64,000 nt of DNA from NCBI GenBank assembly GCA_009760855.2, contig WPIO01000199.1:312001-376000 (forward strand). Reading direction: 5' to 3'. The notes under the pieces were generated by a model, which searched no databases, was not told where the DNA came from, and worked only from the letters and a program-made list of their open reading frames with translations. Of this stretch, positions 1-11,220 are shown in pieces. The translations under genes were made by a program, and so were the position numbers. Source of the DNA: Cristatella mucedo. Its lineage: Eukaryota; Bryozoa; Phylactolaemata; Cristatellidae. The stretch's first letter is position 1; every line of letters begins with the position of its first letter.

Positions 1-353
1 AGGGTGGCAAATGGAAAACTTTTACAACCTTAGCTAAATTAATAGCAAATTTCGTAAACGTAGTTGTGAAACATTCTATCAAACAGTAGCTGCTCAACAG
101 TTACCTTCTAGAGAATCGATGCATAGAAAGCCCAATAGAGTAAAATAGAGAGAGCAGGCACGAGCAGTTTAGGTAGATAATTATATTTTGGTAGAAGATA
201 TACTAGATAAAGACCACTACAAGCAATTTACTAATATTGCAGATATTTGAGACGAATAGACTACAATATAGAGAAACAAAGCTTTACACCTATAAGACTT
301 ATACAAATGATATTACCGGGTATTACTCTGTAGTTAGACGACTTAAGCATGCA
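1..353. other. No recognised feature
   Basis: AT-rich sequence before the 3' tail of the first LINE. I see no convincing open reading frame, splice site pair or repeat here. Confidence 0.5.
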
Positions 354-2297
354 TATTAATAATAATATTGCACTTGATAAAGCGCCCTCAGAGAACTTAA
401 TCTCTTTCTAGGCGCTTTACATTTGCTGCAAAGTGATACGCAATAGAATAGTAAGTAAAATCATGCTTGAAAAACAAACAAAATGAATAACATGGTTAGG
501 GGTTACATGCACTGGGTCAGCATGCAAATGTGGTTAGTGGCAGCATGAACAGTGTCAGCACGCATAAGCACATCGAGGACGAATCACAAGGACCCACTAA
601 ATGCTGTCCTAAATAGGTATGTTTTTAAGTTTCTTTTAAATGTGGTCAGGTCAGGGGATGTTCTGATGCAGGTCGGGAGGGAGTTGCAGGCTGTGGGAGC
701 ATACGAGCTAAATGCACGGTCTCCAAAGGATTTAAGGTTTGTATGAGGTATTTCTAGACTGTTGGATTCCGAAAAGCGAGTGGTACGATGCTTTGCCTGA
801 TGGGGTAGTATATCTGAAAGATAGGCTGGAGCCATAGAATGAAGGAACCTAACAGTGAGCGACAAAACCTTGAAGTCAATCCGTTGCTTGACTGGTAACC
901 AGTGCAGGTCGGCGAGAAGTGGAGTAATGTGGCAACTGCGACGCTCACGACAGACAAGCCTAGCTGCAGAGTTTTGCACCAGCTGCAATCGCCTGATCGC
1001 ACATGCTAGTAGGCCAGTAAGCAGTGAGTTGCAGAAGTCGAGACGAGATGTCACGAATGCATGGACCAACTTGGACGTGGTATCCTTAGCTAAACAAGCC
1101 CTAATTTTAGCAATGTTATGAAGCTGAAAATAGGCTGATTTGACTGTGGAGCTGATGTGGTCGTCTAACGAGAGGTCGCTTTGGAATATGACACCTAGAT
1201 TTCGAGCTGATGCAACTGGAGATATGCTGGCAGAGCCAATTTTGAAAGTCAGCCTTTCCAATTTCTGAATAACACTAGGTTTGCCCATAAGTAGTAAGTT
1301 AGTTTTATCATCGTTCAGTTTTAGAAAATTTGCTGCCATCCATGATCGGATGTCATCAATGCATGCAGCAAGTGAGTTGAGAGAATTTGAGGTGCTCGAA
1401 GGCTGGGAGGGATCAAAGCAAAGGTACAACTGAGTGTCATTCGCATAGAAGTGAAAGCCTAGATTGTGCTTGGCAATCACATCAGCGAGAGGGAGAGTAT
1501 AAACGGTGAAAAGGACCGGACCTAGCAGACAGCCCTGAGGTACTCCATATTTTAGAGGTACTTCAGATGATCTTTGTCCATTCACGTCAACACTCTGGAG
1601 TCTCCCACTGAGATAGGACCTGAACCACTGCAGAGCAGTGCCAGTGATGCCCAGGCGAGATGAGAGGCGCTCTAGAAGAACTTTGTGATCGACGGTATCA
1701 AAAGCTGCCGAAAGATCGAGCAAAACAAGAAGAGACACTCTACCCATGTCTGCATTCCTAAGTAGGTCGTTGTATACTCGAAACAATGCTGACTCTGTGG
1801 AGTGATTAGCTCTAAAGCCAGACTGGAACTTACTAGCAAGGTGTGAGGTTTCGATATACGAGTTCAGCTGGTCTGCCACGACCCGTTCCAGTGTCTTTGA
1901 TAGGAATGGTAGAAGGGAGACTGGGCGGTAGTTGCTTAAGTTCTCTTGGTCTAGTGTAGCTTTCTTGAGAAGAGGCCTGACTACAGCTTTTTTGAAAGGT
2001 GCTGGGACCTGACCTGAGGCTAATGACATATTAATGATGTTGGTTATGCATGGCAGCAGCAGATCAATGCAACGTAGGAGCAGGACAGTGGGAATAGGGT
2101 CCAGTGGACTTGTTGTCTTCTTTGATTGAGATACGAGCTTTAGGACTACATCACTAGTGACCTGTTTAAATGCAGACATTGAGGCGCAGCCAGGAACCGA
2201 GGAACAGCATTCTAGTGGGAAGGTTCCATTAATGCACTTATGTCTCAAGCCTACCATTGTGGCCGTCTTTTGACCATCAGTCTCCTGCTTGATGTTC
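354..2297 (-). mobile_element. LINE family A copy A1 (L2/CR1-like), 5'-truncated
   Basis: Longest family A copy in the window, read from high to low coordinates. It carries the RT domain, a C-terminal tail and a 3' UTR. At 354-435 is the family 3' terminus: an ATT-type tail followed by a short hairpin-like motif (reverse complement of CACTTGATAAAGCGCC ... GGCGCTTTACATTTGCTGC). The same terminus recurs at 13.5, 17.5, 27.6, 27.9, 31.8, 50.0 and 63.0 kb, which defines the family. There is no endonuclease domain, so the copy is 5'-truncated. Its 5' edge abuts the tail of another copy at 2298. Confidence 0.9.
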
Positions 2298-2407
2298 GAT
2301 AATAATAATAATAATGATAATAATTTACTTGATAAAGCGCCATCAGAGAACTTAATCTCTCTGGGCACTTTACATTTGCTGTAAAGTGAAATGCAATTGA
2401 ATGGCAA
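584..2407 (-). pseudogene. LINE reverse transcriptase ORF with mutated YADD box and chimeric N terminus
   Basis: Open frame of 607 residues. It holds the non-LTR RT core: NYRPVSLLPF at about residue 160, LLDLSAAFDTVDH at about 225-237, a GVPQG motif, then the catalytic box. The RT would copy the element RNA at a nicked target. The box reads YAND (codons at 1436-1447) where copy A5 at 12.49 kb has YADD, so a metal-binding aspartate is lost and activity is unlikely. About the first 37 residues (2298-2407) are translated from the 3' tail of the neighbouring copy A2, so the annotated start is an artefact. The C terminus has the usual family tail (SYAPxAxNSLPTCxRTS, then LFRTAFSGSL). The intact length suggests a fairly young copy. 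Confidence 0.85.
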
Positions 2408-2500
2408 GTAAAATCATGCTTGAAAAACAAACGAAATGAATAATGTGGTTAGGGGAATCATTTCTTAATAATATGGTTAGGGGAATCATTTCATGGATCA
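2298..2500 (-). mobile_element. LINE family A 3'-end fragment A2
   Basis: An (AAT)n run at 2298-2320 is followed by the conserved family A 3' terminus (GATAAAGCGCC, TCTCTGGGCACTTTACATTTGCTG) and about 100 bp of 3' UTR. Only the 3' end is present. A 17-bp segment (GTTAGGGGAATCATTTC) occurs twice, at about 2450 and 2477, which is a local duplication at the 5' edge. The fragment directly abuts A1, so the two insertions are head-to-tail. Confidence 0.85.
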
Positions 2501-2738
2501 TTCTCTAACTTAAATTTGCTTAGCCTTTTGAAGAATATGTGCAAGCCAGACACGGAAAGCTACGTAATCAGTGTAAATACAATGTGTCCAAGGCTTCAGC
2601 CGCCTGACAGTGGTTGCGTTGTGGTGATTTGCGACCATGCCTGATCAAGCAAATTTGAGTGACTCCAAGCAGCACAGGAAGTAGCAATTAGTTCGCAGTT
2701 AACTAGAGTTAGCTCCTTAACACCACTGCTGAACTTAC

Positions 2739-2858
2739 CATTACTTCTCCTCACACTGACCACAGCATCACATTTTACAACCAATTCTGGACCAACTTCA
2801 TCACCACCCCAACGATTGCAGAAGACGAGCTCCGGTAACCACCATATCAAGGAACTCA
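2739..2858 (-). CDS. Candidate exon, Ig-like N-terminal part (uncertain)
   Basis: The minus strand shows AG before 2858 and AATG|GTAAGT after 2739, a consensus donor. The 120-bp interval is open in one frame with phase 1 at both ends, as in the other receptor-type exons of the window. It encodes about 39 residues including WWLPELVFC and GPELVVKCDAVVSV, which resembles the A and B strands of an Ig domain. The ORF also runs through both splice sites. No partner exon was found, so this is a candidate only. Confidence 0.25.
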
Positions 2859-2859
2859 C

Positions 2860-4560
2860 TACAGCGACCGTAACATAAAGACAATATGCATGCAATATGG
2901 CAGTGAATAATATTATCTATAAGAGCCCGTAGAGCTACGGCAGCTGCAAACTTCTTACTGCAGCTGGCATAGATGCAGGTGCACATTTAGGCTGGATAAC
3001 AGGTGGAAAAGGAGAATTTTAATGTCTATCACCGCATCCTTTTCTAATTAATACGGTCGGCAACGACTAATCAGCATCCATTTTAAAGCATTGCCGATTT
3101 AAAACTTGGATATCGAGAAGGTACTCGTTCAGTTGGTGAAGATTTTACGTTTATTGCAATGCCCTGCGAATACAAAATATGAGCTTGGCCACAGATTTTT
3201 AATTAAGCGTTTAGATTCTTTCCGCTGGCTTTGAACGGGGAGCCGCTCACAACATTGCCTCGATTATAGGAGTTTTATGTCAGTTGAGTATTCTTTATGG
3301 AGCAAAATTACTGTAAGAAGAACTGTCGAAGGAGTGCTGGATTAAGGGTGTGCTGATGGGTGACTCAGAGCACTGTGAGCCTGTAAGTATGTAACAACTT
3401 TTCTCAAAGACTCTTGCTTATAACTCTACATTTGTGACGCTGAGCACTGCATCATTGCCTTCCGCAAGCACACGGTATCTATTAACTGCATGGGTTGAGC
3501 CGCTACCCAAGTTAGTGTACCCGAGCTCATTTAGATTGCATAGGGGGCATTAATACTGCCAGTAGGAGGTCACCCAGCTAGGCCAAGCCTGCCCTTAAAT
3601 TTAGAGACCTCTACGGGCACGAACGAACTTTAATTCGGCTGTTGGGAAGAAGTTACTCTTGGGGGAAAAGGCGGAATTCAGAGCGAAGCGTTGTTGCTGC
3701 TAAGCTCTCGTATCCAAAGGATGTGGGAATTGTGTTCCTGGATAAAGCAGCCAGTGGGGAAGGCAACGAGTAAATATTGCAACCAGTATTCCGAATTTCC
3801 ACTTAGTACGCGGCAACGAAAGGCCCACGTCTTTTATCTGAAATAAATAATGTCATCGTCTATGTATTCTCGCAGTAGTTGTTCATACCTCTGCTCTCGT
3901 ACTGACACTTGCGAGACAGCAGAGGCCATATTCACGACTGCGACTGTCCGAGTTTGTCTATATCGCTGTATAGCAATGATCGATTGCATCGTTACTACTC
4001 TGCGTACCCGCGCATTCTGTTCTCCATAGACCTTCGTGTGCTAAGAGCAGGAGCTCTCTCGGAGCTGTATAATGTCCCAAAGGTGAGTCTTAGTAAAGCA
4101 ATTACTCAAACCTAAGGAAATAATAAGGTATTCCCGACTAACCACGGTAGCGTTCATCAATATCTGGGAAACGGAGGCTGATGCATCAGCGAATAGTTGT
4201 ATTCTCATGAATCAACTGTCAACCTCTAGTCCTAGTGTAATTAGGATTATCTAAGTAGTACTGTTTTAGCTCGAATTATTGGCATATGCCATTTTTTTAT
4301 TAATGGTTTAATCGAAAGACCGGTCGTCCTAGCACAGTTTACCTTGAATAAACATATTGTTAAATCACAGATGCTTATTAAAGAAAATCGTGATACCTAC
4401 TAATCAACTAGCTCCTCAATCGTTAACAGGTAAGCTCCTTATAACTCATAATAATTATAAATTAATATTAATTAACTATTAATGATTATTATTAATAATC
4501 ATTAATTATTAATGATAATTATTAATGATTATTATTAATTAATTAATAATCATTATAACT
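2860..4560. other. Intergenic or intronic sequence; one weak plus-strand exon candidate
   Basis: No repeat family recognised. At 4082 there is a strong plus-strand donor (CCCAAAG|GTGAGT). It ends a frame open from 3909, and a possible acceptor (TTCTCCATAG) lies at about 4029. The encoded end reads LRVLRAGALSELYNVPK, which matches nothing I know. From 4440 to 4560 the sequence is nearly pure AT with repeated AATTATTAATGATTATT words. Confidence 0.3.
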
Positions 4561-5290
4561 CCTCCAACTCATAGCTTCTCTAGCTTCCTTGTCGGCAAGA
4601 TAGACGAGATCTGAGAGTCCGTCCCTAGGGCAGGTATATCTCGTACAAACACGTGCTCCTCACTATAACTTCCACCAGACTCCGCCTCAATTTAGAGCTG
4701 CACCTAAAGTTCTGCATTCGACAGGGCCACGATGGACCTACAGCTAATCGCTTTATTGCATAGAACTAATAGTCCAGTAAACCCTACTCACTTTATCATG
4801 TTTATTCAATCCGTCAAAATGTTGCTGTCATGCATGTGTACCATCATAAATACGTTCTTAGCCTCAGGTCACGTCTCACCACCTTTCAAGAAGGCTCTAG
4901 GTGGACTATCAATTAAGAAATAAATATACTGAGAGAACTTGAGCATTTTTTTCCGCCTAGTTTGCCTTTTAGCGTTCCTATCAAACACACTGGAACAATT
5001 TTTTACTAACCAACTGAACCCAAACATTTAAACTTCAAACTCAGCAAGTGACTTTCACTCCGTTTTAAATGCTAGTTACTACTCTGAGCATACACGGCCA
5101 TGGGCGTATTTTGACCTCATCAGAAAACGCTAACTTTGGTAGTCCGTGTCTGCCTTTTTTTGCCTCGTCTTTCAGCAGTATTTTACAATATTGATCAATG
5201 AGTCATAGAACGCCGCCTCACATCTATCGTGGGAATTACTGGCGAAGCACTGCTGTGGTTAGGGTTCCATCTCAGAGGGAGAAATGAAAT
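4560..5290 (+). mobile_element. LINE family A copy A3, heavily degraded
   Basis: Translation in shifting frames follows family A RT: an IDEI-ESVPR linker at about 4597, VLLSCMCTIINTFLASGHVSPPFKKAL at 4820-4895 (split here by one substitution-rich stretch), LLAFLSNTLEQFFTNQLN at 4965-5020, and ITGEALLWLGFHLRGR at 5235-5285. There are many stops and frameshifts. The copy ends before the YADD region and has no 3' tail, so its 3' half is deleted. It is one of the oldest family A copies in the window. Confidence 0.7.
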
Positions 5291-5639
5291 AAAAAAAAAT
5301 AAATAACAAAATGAATAGAACAAGATGATCAGATGAACGATAAAGTACGGTGCACCGTAGAGCTGCTGGCAGCCTGGTCAGTCCGCTTTCTTTTGAGAAT
5401 GTATACTCTTAACTTTTTTCTGTATCCACTAATTCCACTCAGACCAGCGGGTGAATAGAAAGTCGAATGTCAGATGCACAAACTGATTAGATCCCACGAC
5501 CAGCTTGGCTGTCTAATACTTAATCCGGCGAGTCTGAAGGTACGGCTAGGCTGCAGAGCGTCACATGCGTAAGCTTGGCTTGCCCAAAGGGGCGGGCGTA
5601 TTGGTGCAATCCGTCGCAGAGCCGAACAGTGTTCTCAGT
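5291..5639. other. No recognised feature; 3' flank of a candidate terminal exon
   Basis: The sequence starts with an A-rich stretch at 5287-5315. On the minus strand it follows the stop codon at 5640 and would be the 3' UTR of model R2. I see no clear AATAAA on the minus strand. Confidence 0.4.
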
Positions 5640-5827
5640 TTATCGTTTGCCAGGGAGGCAGCACATGTAGCCAAATTTATTTAGGCAAATAATCAGCATC
5701 AAAAGATATAGGAGCCCAAGTGTTAATGCATGTCGAAGCACCGTTTTGGCCGGAGCGTCGGAGAAGCCAAAAGCCAGCGAGAAGGATTCGGCAGAAGCCC
5801 GATAGGCAGAGGCGGGAGCATCGGGGC
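5640..5827 (-). CDS. Model R2 terminal exon: transmembrane segment and short cytoplasmic tail
   Basis: A phase-1 acceptor (GTTCAAACCCGGTAG) precedes 5827, and the frame runs 61 codons to TAA at 5640-5642. A Ser/Ala/Pro-rich stalk leads to a hydrophobic helix, LTLGLLYLLMLIICL. The tail NKFGYMCCLPGKR carries two adjacent cysteines, possible acylation sites. The acceptor phase matches the phase-1 donor of the last Ig exon at 12110. The layout (phase-1 entry, single helix, 13-15 residue tail, stop) mirrors the R1 terminal exon at 23431. The acceptor is only moderately pyrimidine-rich and there is no family match, so assignment to R2 is inference. An alternative is a chance hydrophobic ORF. Confidence 0.5.
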
Positions 5828-6082
5828 CTACCGGGTTTGAACAACACTCGCCATAAATGAAACAGGGCAGAATGGCACGCCACTTGGGGAAAATTGAGAA
5901 TGCTCCCACATTAGCTGTCCGGGAAGAACGTTCAAAACGCCGACAGTGGGTATCCGACACGTTGGCATGTAGGCACTTGAAAGCACTTATTCCTGCTCCA
6001 AAAGCTGGGATGACAGGAGGAATGTTTCCCTTGGTTGAGGAGCTGACGCTCGTTAGAGCAGCGTTCGCGACTCTATTGGCTT

Positions 6083-6215
6083 CGTGGCTACTAGGTAAGG
6101 CGGTTGCCTTAAACGAATCCTTTATTGCAGCTACAAGCGGCTGTAATAATCAAAAATGCTCTTCACCTGCAGCGCAAAATAGGCTGTTAAATTAGCATTT
6201 TTATTTATCAGTAAT
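6083..6215 (+). mobile_element. tRNA-derived SINE fragment S1, internally deleted
   Basis: The A-box-like segment GGCTACTAGGTAAGG and the 3' part (AATAGGCTGTTAAATTAGC followed by a T/A-rich tail) match the copy at 47.9 kb. The B box and its surroundings are missing, so the copy has an internal deletion of about 45 bp. It overlaps a plus-strand ORF of no recognised meaning. Confidence 0.55.
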
Positions 6216-6286
6216 CTATAAATTATAGTTTATATAAAATGTAAGTAATTTATATAAATCGATATTTTTAGGGGCTTTCTTTTCAG

Positions 6287-6387
6287 CCCCTGCAAGCACG
6301 AACAAGCAAGAATTAAATGCCGTTGCGACCCGTGGCGTTCAAGCCAACAGTCAGCTCTGGCACAGCCTGGCTGCCACCTTGGCTCAG
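6287..6387 (+). CDS. Candidate plus-strand internal exon
   Basis: The interval has a very good acceptor (GGGCTTTCTTTTCAG) and donor (CTCAG|GTAACT) spanning 101 bp. One frame (phase 1 in, phase 0 out) encodes 33 residues of helical character, beginning PASTNKQELNAVATRG. A second frame is also open and contains four cysteines. The strand is opposite to the receptor exons around it. No neighbouring exon could be joined with confidence. Confidence 0.3.
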
Positions 6388-8573
6388 GTAACTAGATGTG
6401 CTTTGAAAACTCGGACGGAAGATGACGATATTGACCCTTTGTGCTCTTTAATAAGTTCCTTAACATGCCATGTGTCCTGCTAGAACTACTGCTATGAAAC
6501 TGGTGACAAAATTAATGTCATGGTGGAAAGGAAAAATTGGAAAACCGGCTCGTCACTAACAGGCTAGTTTATTGAACTTGATCAGCATGAAAGAGCGTAC
6601 ATTCAAAACTGCCAAGCAAGCAGGTGCTGCTACCAGTCCTTTGTGTCGACACTTCTAAGGTCTGATTCGAGGTTCTACTTGAACAAACTAAATGAGGCTG
6701 TTACCCACCGCGACCTTGTGCCGGGCTTCAGGAATTATCTCAGTACTTCTCGAGCATTCCATGGGTAATCACCCTGTGCTAGACAAGTGAAGATCTCTCT
6801 AAGTAAGCAAATGAACAAACGAGTAAAGTAAATGCAAAAGTTAGAAATTTTGACTGGGCTAAGTGCCAACGGTTGCACGTGGTAGCACCAAACTCTAAGA
6901 CTCTATATGCTCAATTCTGACTAGGACCAGGTTGCTCCTGAAGCACAGACCGTGCATTAGGTTGTGCAGAAGTTAAGTGTTAAAAAAAACACATATATAG
7001 AACAGTGGATGGCTGCTCACACAAACAAGCCAGCCACCCTTTCCCAGCGATCCAACGCAGTAGGAATCTATCTAGAAAAAAGATCGCGAGTTGGTAATTG
7101 AATATTTAAGGACATTTTAGGTTAGCCCACTTTTCAAGAGTAGTTTTGTCTGAGAAATGCGTGGCAAAATCTTCGAAGCCGGAAGTCGTCACCGTGCAAA
7201 ATAAGGTAGCACTATATAAGACGTAACGGCAGGCTAATCTATTGGTTTTAGGTGGGCTGAATGCAAATACGCGTGGGATTTATGAATAGCCATCACAGAA
7301 ACCTACTCTTTCCTATAGAATATTGGCCAAAGTCAGAGAGAATCGTATTGACTATTTCAACTGAGTAAACGTTTTATCGTGAAGCCTCCTTCAGGAGCAT
7401 TTCCGTATACACAGAGTGGCACAGTGATACTAAGAGAAAGATAGAGATACCAAGCCCGAGACGAAGAGCCTGCAATTGACGGCTAGAGCGAGTGAGAGAG
7501 AGAGAGCATAATAAACGGAGCAAGAGTTGAACCAAGCTACTGAGAGGTGGAAAGAAAAGTATGCAGAACCCTAGAGGATAACCTGAGAGCCAACGTGTCA
7601 AAGCAAAAGAATAACGCTAAACCCTCTAGACAGCTAGCCTGCGAGAAACTACACTAGCTGCTGGTACTACAGCATATATGATAAGCACAAGAAACCGCCC
7701 ACTCGATGATAAGAAAACCTCATCTTTCTGGCACTTGACTTCTCATAAAAAGAGGAAGAATGAGTGAGTGTGAAAGAAACAACCAGCAAAAGACATTCCC
7801 AAAGAGATGGGTCAGCTGATAACAACCTAGTGGTGCGCACTGAGTGCTTTGTGCATAGTACGTGCTCCTTCGCCGTTTGGCGATCGCTGTCTACTCAAGG
7901 TCGCTAGTCGCTCACGAGCTTAATAAGGGTTACTGCTGAGCTAGCCAGCCACAAATAAGCCACCATAAAGTTTTGTATTTACAGTGGTTCACCTGAAAGA
8001 GAACAGTATTAGGGCACAGCATTATACCGGATGAAAATAAAAAATGATAATAACAATAAAATAATAACAATAAAATAAATTAAAACCGAAAACGAATGAT
8101 AACAAAAGATGATAATAAAAAGTCCCCTACAGTGAGAATAATACTACTAAATATGGATGATGTATGCACATATATATTGGCGGTAATATGCTTCTTCGGA
8201 TTCAAGGGCTGTGAAGTCAACTTTCTACAGTCTAGCTGAAATTCATTCGATTTTGTATGACTAATTAAGAACTGGCTCATCTCGGTTGTTTCTTCGTGAG
8301 TTATCACGTCAGATGATTTCGGCTTGGATCGATGTTTCACTCAAACGAGGGCGGCTCACCTAGGAACTATTGTTACACAATTTCTTTGTGGGTCTCAGCT
8401 GCTACTCTTCCAAAGCTTCAATAACTAACGTAAAACTGAAGGTGCTGCCAAGCTAGGCACCAATGCGGGCGAACCATTTAGTAAAAAGGTAACACTAACT
8501 TCAAGGATTATTTGATGACTTCTTTCTGACTTTTTTCAGTGCTGATTTTTCTGTTTAGCGTGACACTCCTTAC
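6388..8573. other. No recognised gene; low-complexity patches
   Basis: A (GA)-rich patch lies at 7490-7510 and an AATAA-rich patch at 8030-8110. Open frames are short and have no motif. This interval would be intronic if model R2 is right. Confidence 0.4.
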
Positions 8574-9000
8574 CATACAGTTTCTCGGAGGATAGCAAGG
8601 GCATGATGTAATAGTTTGGACATCCCCAAGAGCAGCTAAGTCTCGACACTCGGTACTTTAGAACTACTACATTTTCACTCAATAATTCCAAGTGGATCCT
8701 TAAATTCACGATTAGTGCACCACAAATTAACAAGACATCCATCGGTTAAGCATCAAGCAGTTTATCTGTGGCGACACATTTGTTGTCCTGATAAGCAGTG
8801 AAGGTGTTGTCGCTCTTGTCGATGAGGAACATGTCAACAACCAGCTTTCTTCATGAGTATTCGGTACTGCATTCGCTATATAAGTCAAAAGCACATTGAC
8901 GTTGCGGTTTTCTATACATTTACTTAATGCTGCCACGAAGTCCTTGATTTCGTTGACGTAAAAAAGCCAGTAAACTGGGGTTTTTTCTAATCTTGATTGT
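8574..9000 (-). CDS. Candidate Ig-like exon tract(s)
   Basis: On the minus strand at 8730-9000, one frame reads KTPVYWLFYV and then, about 40 residues on, ESWLLTCSSSTRA. That spacing fits Ig strands C to F, with Trp and the second Cys. A following tract at 8574-8700 contains VVVLKYRVSRLSCSWGC and ends at a good donor (CTGTATG|GTAAGG, phase 1). Acceptors are unclear and the first Ig cysteine is not placed. It could belong to R2 between the 12.1-kb exon and the terminal exon. Confidence 0.25.
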
Positions 9001-9086
9001 TCTGACAATATCTACATGCCGTTCGTAAAGAAGCTACTCAACTTACAGGCGAAACGACCAACCAGTGAACTCGTTTTTAACTTTCA

Positions 9087-9479
9087 ATGAAAGGTCACTG
9101 CGAGTTGAAAAATTGTGTTAACCTCCGCCTTAAGTTCTTAACTGAGCAGACTGTAAGTGCTCGTCCGGCCAACCCGTTGCAAGTAATGAAAGCAGGGCTC
9201 AACAAGTTGAACGGGTCTTTGTTGCTCGTCTTTAGGCTAGTCGCCAATAGTGTACTACAATGGATTGGCGAAGAAAAACTGCAATCTCTTTCTCGTGTAG
9301 CCATTCGTGGTCTGTTTGCCGATGGTAATGATAGGGCCACGGTGATTGCAGCTGCTACAAACACTCTCAACCAGGGTGTACGAGCTATTGAGTTATTTCT
9401 CCGACAACCGTATCTCATGCACACCAATTGCAACGGGACCTCACACGTGGATTCTGTAAGACGCCTAGCATTGGTCTAA
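9087..9479 (+). CDS. Unidentified ORF, possible exon at 9151-9456
   Basis: This 130-residue frame is helix-rich (for example VLQWIGEEKLQSLSRVAIRG). An acceptor-like TTAACTGAGCAG sits at about 9150 and a donor GATTCT|GTAAGA at 9456. I do not recognise the protein. It lies just upstream of a direct repeat (9511-9700 / 11035-11220). The antisense frame is also open over most of the length, which weakens the call. Confidence 0.25.
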   Translation: MKGHCELKNCVNLRLKFLTEQTVSARPANPLQVMKAGLNKLNGSLLLVFRLVANSVLQWIGEEKLQSLSRVAIRGLFADGNDRATVIAAATNTLNQGVRAIELFLRQPYLMHTNCNGTSHVDSVRRLALV

Positions 9480-9510
9480 GGCTGCTTCTAACTACACCCG
9501 ACGAATGGAA

Positions 9511-9700
9511 GTTGCTAGGTCTGCTGCAGTACGACAGCTGACTAGTCGGCGGACGCCGCTGGGGTGAGAACGGTAGGCCCACTTGCAGCAGCTCCTTCGA
9601 GGTCAGCGTGCTGGCCGTGCGGCCCGATTCCGGGCTTGCTTAACAAACGGCATCTGTCTGAGCCCTCTGTATTTGTGCGCGACCGTCCGCACAAACACTA
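9511..9700 (+). repeat. Direct repeat DR-1, left copy
   Basis: The segment matches 11035-11220 in the same orientation. Shared blocks include CCCACTTGCAGCAGCT, GTGGCCCG/GCGGCCCG with TTC-GGG, and a CGCACAAAC-type end. Both copies translate to a similar peptide, HLQQLLxxQxAxxxARF. They flank a 1.3-kb low-complexity coding-like tract. They could be duplicated exons or the ends of a mobile unit. Confidence 0.6.
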
Positions 9701-10119
9701 CAGTGACGACGAGAATGGGATTTGAACAGCACACTGCATGTAATACGGTCGGATCTTATATGAGAGCTCCACCAGCGTCAGGGAAGCCAACGTACGAACA
9801 CTAAGCTTCAATTGCTTCGAGAATGTGCCTCGAGAAACATATTTCCGAAGAGTCCAGACGAAAGGCAATGCTGACAAGTATTTTTCCGATTAAAAGGTAT
9901 TCCATGCTAAAGCTGGAGGTAGCTCCACATAGACTGGCGGACTTACAGCTGCTGGACCTTGTGGCACTTGTCAGGAGGATTCTTCCTCCACCCTCTGCCG
10001 CAAAAGGCTTGCTACTATGTGTTGGAGATTACTGCTCAGGCTGCATCTGTTCTAGCATCGATAATAACTCGAGTAATGAGACTCATGTGTCGGTGTCTAA
10101 AATTGGTGGGCCATTAATG

Positions 10120-10910
10120 CCTACCACAACGATCTCAGAGCGGCAGCAGGTGGCAGCGATGGTGGTGGAGGAGCGGCAGGCAGTGGTGGCCTTTGATGTA
10201 ACTGCCTCGGAGACGGTGTATTCAAGGAGGCAGAGGATGTGGTCCACGAAGTGCTGGAGGTCAAAATACAGCGATGCGCAAGGAGACTGATAAGTTGGCA
10301 ATGGGCCCACGAGATGGCGGCCCGAAAGACGCCGGTCAGCGAAACTGCTCGTTGCCAGACTACCACAGAGGTCCGCGAAAGGACAGCAGTGGTGGAGGTC
10401 ACCGTAGAGGTCACTGAGACGGTGCTGATGACGGGAGACGAGACGGCTGCGACTAAAGTCAGCACTTCGATGATGACAAGCGCTGAGACGCAGTGCAGCC
10501 TGGTGATGTGGCAGCCAGTGACTACTACTAGCCTGTGACTACGGTCAATTCTGCAGCATTGGTCAGTGCGGTTGCTCTAGCAAGGGCTGCTACGACGGTC
10601 TGCACTGCCACGCCAACAACGGTCAGGGTTGCTACGCCGGTCAGAGCTGCAAAGCCGGTTAGAGCTGCGATGTCAATGCCAGGATGTGTTGCTACAATGC
10701 TAGTCGGCAATACTATGAGACAAGTCGGTCCTGTGACTACGATACCTATTGGCCCTGCTATGAAGACGGTTAGTGCTGCCCGTGCTGCTATTTTTGCAAG
10801 AAGAGCCGGCGATGTGCGAGCAGCCGCCAAGGAGACGGAGACGTTCGAAACTCTTGTTGCAGAGAGAAGAGGCACGCCCACAGGCTATGCCCCAGCGGTT
10901 GCTTAAAACT
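10120..10910 (+). pseudogene. Low-complexity and cysteine-rich coding-like tract, broken
   Basis: At 10120-10470 the sequence is rich in GAGGTCACCGTAGAGGTCACTGAG-like periodicity. At 10548-10800 one frame reads a dense cysteine pattern (CSIGQCGCSSKGCYDGLHC, then CDYDTYWPCYEDG and CCPCCYFCKKS) interrupted by two TAG codons. An overlapping frame is open for 123 residues of Ala/Thr/Val-rich sequence. The Cys spacing with Gly and Tyr suggests a decayed secreted cysteine-rich repeat protein. I cannot assign a family. It is flanked by the DR-1 repeats. Confidence 0.35.
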
Positions 10911-11034
10911 GGTGACCTATGCATCCAGCTGGTCAATAAAGTCCGTGGTTAATTGAGTCTCCTAAGAGCTGGTGTCACATAGCCTCGTGGCCGATTCCGA
11001 CCGATGCTAAATAGGCTGCTCATGGGAAGAGGGG

Positions 11035-11220
11035 ATGTTGGGTCTGCAGTACAGCGAAAGCTGATTAGTCTTCCGAAGCGGCTTTGGTCAGACCAGCTGA
11101 CCCACTTGCAGCAGCTGCTTCCAAACCAGCATGCTCGCCTTGTGGCCCGGTTCTGGGTTTCCTTTAAAACGGCACCTGGCTGAGCCGTCTTGATCTGAGG
11201 GAGACTGCCTGCACAAACGT
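11035..11220 (+). repeat. Direct repeat DR-1, right copy
   Basis: This is the partner of 9511-9700, at roughly 70-75% identity by eye over 185 bp. It retains the CCACTTGCAGCAGCTGCTTC core and the GCCTGCACAAAC end. Confidence 0.6.
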
